8,239 nucleotides of DNA from Actinomycetes bacterium. GTDB taxonomy: Bacteria; Actinomycetota; Actinomycetes; Actinomycetales; Demequinaceae. The stretch spans positions 1-8,239 of the forward strand of contig JAEZXC010000101.1 in NCBI GenBank assembly GCA_023442845.1. The letters run 5' to 3'. Position 1 is the first letter of the stretch. Each line of letters begins with the position of its first letter. The translations under genes were made by a program, and so were the position numbers. Positions 5,405 to 8,239 of this stretch are shown here, in pieces. The notes beneath the pieces are model-generated. The model was given only the letters and a program-made list of their open reading frames with translations, did not search any database and was not told where the DNA came from.

Positions 5405-6870
5405 CAGCCTTGTCCCCCCTGCGCAGCGATCGCCGCTTCAATCACCTGGCGCGCAATCGGGGCGGCGACGCGACCGCCGGTGGCCTCATTGCCAAGGTCG
5501 CCACCGTTTTCCACGATGACGGCGACGGCCACGACCGGGTTCTCGGCGGGGGCAAAGCCAATGAACCAGGTGTGCGGGGCGGTGTTGAAGCCAGTCTCGG
5601 CCGTGCCGGTCTTGCCTGCGACCGAGACGCCGTCAATCGATGCCGCCACACCGCTGCCGTTACTCACCACCGCCTGCATCATGACGGTGAGGGCGGCAGC
5701 GTCGTCACGCGACAGGGGCTCCGAGAACTCCGACGGATTGGTCCGTTCCACAACACGAAGGTCGGGGTCGCGGACGGTGCTGACGAGGTAGGGCTCCATA
5801 AGCACGCCACGGTTTCCGATCGCTGCGGCGACCATCGCCATTTGTAGGGGAGTGGTCCTCACGTCGAATTGGCCGATGCCCGATTGAGCGATCTGCGGTT
5901 CATTCGGGTCTTGCGGCAGCCGCGACGGCGTGACGCCAAGTGGAATGTTGAGGCTCGAACCCCAACCGAACTCGGCAGCGGTCTCCGCGATCGCGGGCCA
6001 GCCGAGGTCCATGGCGAGCTGTGCGAAGGCGGTGTTGCACGAGACCCGCAGGGCGTCGAGCAAGGTGATCTGGTCCGTAGGGCCGCAGCGAGCCCCGCCG
6101 TAGTTCTTGATGGTGGCGGTCGTGAGAGGTAGGTCGAGCTCTTGAGGCGCCTCAAGCAGGGTGTCGGGGCTATAGCCAGCTTTGAGGGCGGCCGCCGCGA
6201 CGATGAGCTTGAAGGACGAACCGGGCGCGTACGTGTCGCCGCCGATCGCGCGGTTGATGAGCGGCTTCGTCTCGTCGGCCAGGAGTGACTGGTAGATGCG
6301 GTTTGCCTCGGACGTCGAGTGGACGGCGAGCGCCGTCGGGTCATACGTGGGCTTTGACACCATCGCGAGGATCGCTCCGGTGCGAGGGTCGAGCGCGACA
6401 ACGGCCCCGGTGTGGTCGCCCAGCGCGTCATAGGCCACTTGCTGAACTGCGGCAGAGAGCGTCAGTTCTACCGTCGCGCCTTCTTGCTCGGTTCCCGCGA
6501 AAAGTTCGCCGAGGCGAGTCCAGAAGAGAGCGTCGGCGGTGCCGTTGAGAAGTTCATTCTTGGCTTGTTCAAGCGCTGAGCGGCCGGGGCCAATTGAGTA
6601 GTACCCCGTTACGTGTGCGTAAAGGGGTCCGTTCGCGTAAACGCGCTGGTAGTTAAACGGATCATCGACCGGGACCGACCGCACAATCGCATTGCCGTCA
6701 ACAACGATCGGCCCTCGGAAAGAACCAAATTGGCGATACAACGTCCGCACGTTGCGCTGGTCTTGGCCGAGTTGATCGGCCTGAACAAACTGCACCCAGG
6801 AGGCCGACGCCATGAGGGTGAGGAAGAGCATGAGGACCACCACAGAGAGGCGGCGAATCGGCTCATTCAC
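5404..6870 (-). CDS. pbpA: Class B penicillin-binding protein (peptidoglycan transpeptidase PbpA)
   Basis: A 488-residue D,D-transpeptidase that cross-links peptidoglycan made by the adjacent SEDS polymerase. It has one N-terminal membrane anchor (about 9-31), a short dimerisation/pedestal region (FRGPIVVDG at 51-59), and a C-terminal transpeptidase domain with all three catalytic motifs: S218-S-F-K221, S277-C-N279 and K420-T-G422. Length is close to mycobacterial PbpA (about 490). The frame stays open far upstream (to about 7458), but that part lies over rodA in another frame and is not protein-like. The GTG at 6870-6868 is chosen because it overlaps the rodA TGA (GTGA), has a near-perfect AGGAGG 7 nt upstream, and places the anchor immediately at the N-terminus. 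The stop overlaps the pknA ATG by one base. Two cysteines (262 and 278) flank the active-site region. Confidence 0.96.
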   Translation of the reverse strand: MNEPIRRLSVVVLMLFLTLMASASWVQFVQADQLGQDQRNVRTLYRQFGSFRGPIVVDGNAIVRSVPVDDPFNYQRVYANGPLYAHVTGYYSIGPGRSALEQAKNELLNGTADALFWTRLGELFAGTEQEGATVELTLSAAVQQVAYDALGDHTGAVVALDPRTGAILAMVSKPTYDPTALAVHSTSEANRIYQSLLADETKPLINRAIGGDTYAPGSSFKLIVAAAALKAGYSPDTLLEAPQELDLPLTTATIKNYGGARCGPTDQITLLDALRVSCNTAFAQLAMDLGWPAIAETAAEFGWGSSLNIPLGVTPSRLPQDPNEPQIAQSGIGQFDVRTTPLQMAMVAAAIGNRGVLMEPYLVSTVRDPDLRVVERTNPSEFSEPLSRDDAAALTVMMQAVVSNGSGVAASIDGVSVAGKTGTAETGFNTAPHTWFIGFAPAENPVVAVAVIVENGGDLGNEATGGRVAAPIARQVIEAAIAAQGGQG

Positions 6871-8237
6871 GCGGCCACCTCCTGCACGGTCGCGCGCGGG
6901 GATTCCAATGCCGTTGCGCGCGCAAGATCGGAGATGCGCATGAGCAGCGCGACCATCATCCAGTTGGCGATCATCGAAGAGCCGCCGTACGCGAGGAACG
7001 GCGTGGTGAGTCCGGTGAGCGGAATGACCCGGGTGACGCCGCCAACGACGACAAAGAGTTGCAGCGCCATTGAGAAGCCAAGGCCAGCCGCAATGAGCTT
7101 GCCGAAGCCATCTCGAACGCCGATGGCGGCTCGCAGCGCGCGTTGCACGACGACCACGTACAGCGCGAGCACGGCCATGAGTCCCGTGAGCCCGAGTTCC
7201 TCGCCGAGGGTCGCAATGATGAAGTCGGATTCGGCATAGGGGACAAGCCCTGGCGATCCTTGCCCGAGCCCCGTCCCAAAGAGCCCGCCGGATGCCATGC
7301 CAAAGAGTCCCTGTACCAGCTGATATGAGCGGCCGGAGTCGTAGACGGCGGGGTCGAGCGCGTTGAGCCAGGCGTCGTAGCGGGAGCCGACGTGGGAGAA
7401 CGCCGTTCCTGCAAACACGGCACCAGCGGCGAAGAGCCCAACGCCGACGAGCACCCACGACACCCGTTGGGTCGCGACGTACAGCATCGCGACAAAGAGC
7501 CCAAAGAAGAGGAGCGACGCACCGAGGTCACGCTGTGCCACCTGGACGAGCAACGCTGCCGCCCAGACGATGAGAAGCGGACCGAGGTCGCGAGGGCGCG
7601 GAAGGCGCACCCCAAGCACCTTGGGGCCTGCGAGGGCAAGGGTGTCGCGGTTGGACACCAGGTAGCCCGCAAAGAAGATGACAAAGAGGATCTTGGCAAA
7701 CTCACCTGGCTGCAGTGACCTGCCGGCGACGGAAATCCAAATGCGCGCGCCGTTGACCTCACGGCCAATACCGGGCATGAGCGGCAACATGAGGCCGAGC
7801 AGACCGAGGACGCCGGCGGTGTACGTGTAGCGACGCAAGAGGCGGTGGTCGCGTACGAGACCAATGACGGCCATCGCGGCGACGATTCCAATGACGGCCC
7901 ACACCGCCTGCGTGGTGCCAAAGTCCGTCTCCCGGCCGCGTGCCGCGTACGCGAAGTCGACGCGGCGAATGAGGGCGAGTCCAAGTCCCGACAGCGCAAA
8001 CGCAGCAGGCAAGAGAACGGGATCGGCGGCAGGAGCGCGGAGTCTCACCAACACATGTGCGGCTATTGCGAGCGCGACCACGGCGCCGGAGTACACCGCA
8101 AGTGACTGATCAATTCCGGGGCCAGCATTCGCGTCAACGAATGCCCGCGCACCCACCGTGATGCCCACTGCGATCACCAGGAGGACGGCCTCTGACGTTC
8201 GCCCTGCCCGCGCGGTGACCTCGTGAACGGTAGCCAC
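6867..8237 (-). CDS. rodA: SEDS-family peptidoglycan glycosyltransferase (RodA/FtsW)
   Basis: A 456-residue polytopic membrane protein that polymerises lipid II into glycan strands, working as a pair with the class B PBP encoded next to it. About ten or more hydrophobic helices are visible (for example 16-33, 46-64, 110-128, 218-234, 351-366, 385-400, 421-434). SEDS hallmarks are present: NGARIWI (162-168), LQPGEFAKI (175-183), QRDLGASLL (235-243), YQLVQGLFGMASGGLFGTGLG (305-325), the catalytic region AESDFIIATLGEELG (335-349, where Asp338 aligns with the essential Asp of FtsW/RodA), VTRVIPLTGLTTPF (401-414) and YGGSSMIAN (417-425). Length matches mycobacterial RodA (about 470). The assumed GTG at 8237-8235 is two bases from the window edge, so a start further upstream cannot be excluded, but a TAG at 8239-8237 suggests that an upstream gene ends here with overlap. 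The ribosome site lies outside the window. The 3' end overlaps the pbpA GTG. Confidence 0.95.
   Translation of the reverse strand: MATVHEVTARAGRTSEAVLLVIAVGITVGARAFVDANAGPGIDQSLAVYSGAVVALAIAAHVLVRLRAPAADPVLLPAAFALSGLGLALIRRVDFAYAARGRETDFGTTQAVWAVIGIVAAMAVIGLVRDHRLLRRYTYTAGVLGLLGLMLPLMPGIGREVNGARIWISVAGRSLQPGEFAKILFVIFFAGYLVSNRDTLALAGPKVLGVRLPRPRDLGPLLIVWAAALLVQVAQRDLGASLLFFGLFVAMLYVATQRVSWVLVGVGLFAAGAVFAGTAFSHVGSRYDAWLNALDPAVYDSGRSYQLVQGLFGMASGGLFGTGLGQGSPGLVPYAESDFIIATLGEELGLTGLMAVLALYVVVVQRALRAAIGVRDGFGKLIAAGLGFSMALQLFVVVGGVTRVIPLTGLTTPFLAYGGSSMIANWMMVALLMRISDLARATALESPRATVQEVAA
6878..6883 (-). promoter_or_regulatory. Ribosome binding site of pbpA
   Basis: AGGAGG on the minus strand, the strongest Shine-Dalgarno in the window, 7 nt before GTG 6870 and inside the 3' end of rodA. 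It settles the pbpA start at 6870 and rules out the much longer open frame. Confidence 0.85.
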
Positions 8238-8239
8238 TA

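Noticed and set aside
6871..7458. The pbpA frame stays open for about 196 further codons upstream of GTG 6870.
   Set aside because: This part lies over rodA in a different frame, its translation is Arg/Ala-rich without domain features, and the SD-preceded GTG at 6870 puts the membrane anchor at the N-terminus as expected.
6971..7999. Minus-strand open frame (342 codons) overlapping rodA in another frame.
   Set aside because: The translation is Ser/Arg/Pro-rich noise, whereas the rodA frame has all SEDS motifs and membrane helices.

Overview
The window is GC-rich and carries seven protein-coding genes, all on the minus strand, packed almost without gaps. The order rodA - pbpA - pknA - pknB (read right to left) is the conserved cell-wall and Ser/Thr-kinase operon of Actinomycetota, and each protein closely resembles its mycobacterial counterpart in motif order and length. 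With carotenoid genes of the crtE-crtB-crtI type directly downstream, the source is most likely a pigmented high-GC actinobacterium. A Micrococcales-like member is a guess. I cannot name the genus from sequence alone.

Right half (about 8237 to 4424): a SEDS-family glycosyltransferase (RodA/FtsW type), its partner class B penicillin-binding protein (PbpA), and a PknA-type kinase with no membrane segment. Together these polymerise and cross-link septal or polar peptidoglycan and regulate growth. The PstP phosphatase and FHA genes that usually precede rodA would lie beyond the right edge. The last three bases of the window are a minus-strand TAG that overlaps the rodA GTG, consistent with the end of such a gene.

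Middle (4375 to 2243): PknB, a receptor kinase with one transmembrane helix and four extracellular PASTA domains. The 48-nt pknA-pknB gap is the longest in the window. It contains a 10-bp direct repeat and a 15-codon ORF that overlaps the pknB start.

Left third (2228 to 1): a GGPP-synthase-like prenyltransferase (crtE/idsA type), phytoene synthase (crtB) and the first 57 residues of phytoene desaturase (crtI), which runs off the left edge. crtE begins 14 nt after the pknB stop codon, so C40 carotenoid-backbone synthesis appears to be co-transcribed with the cell-wall/kinase operon. That linkage is the most noteworthy aspect of the window. I see no terminator, RNA gene, mobile element or CRISPR array, and no non-coding stretch longer than 48 nt.
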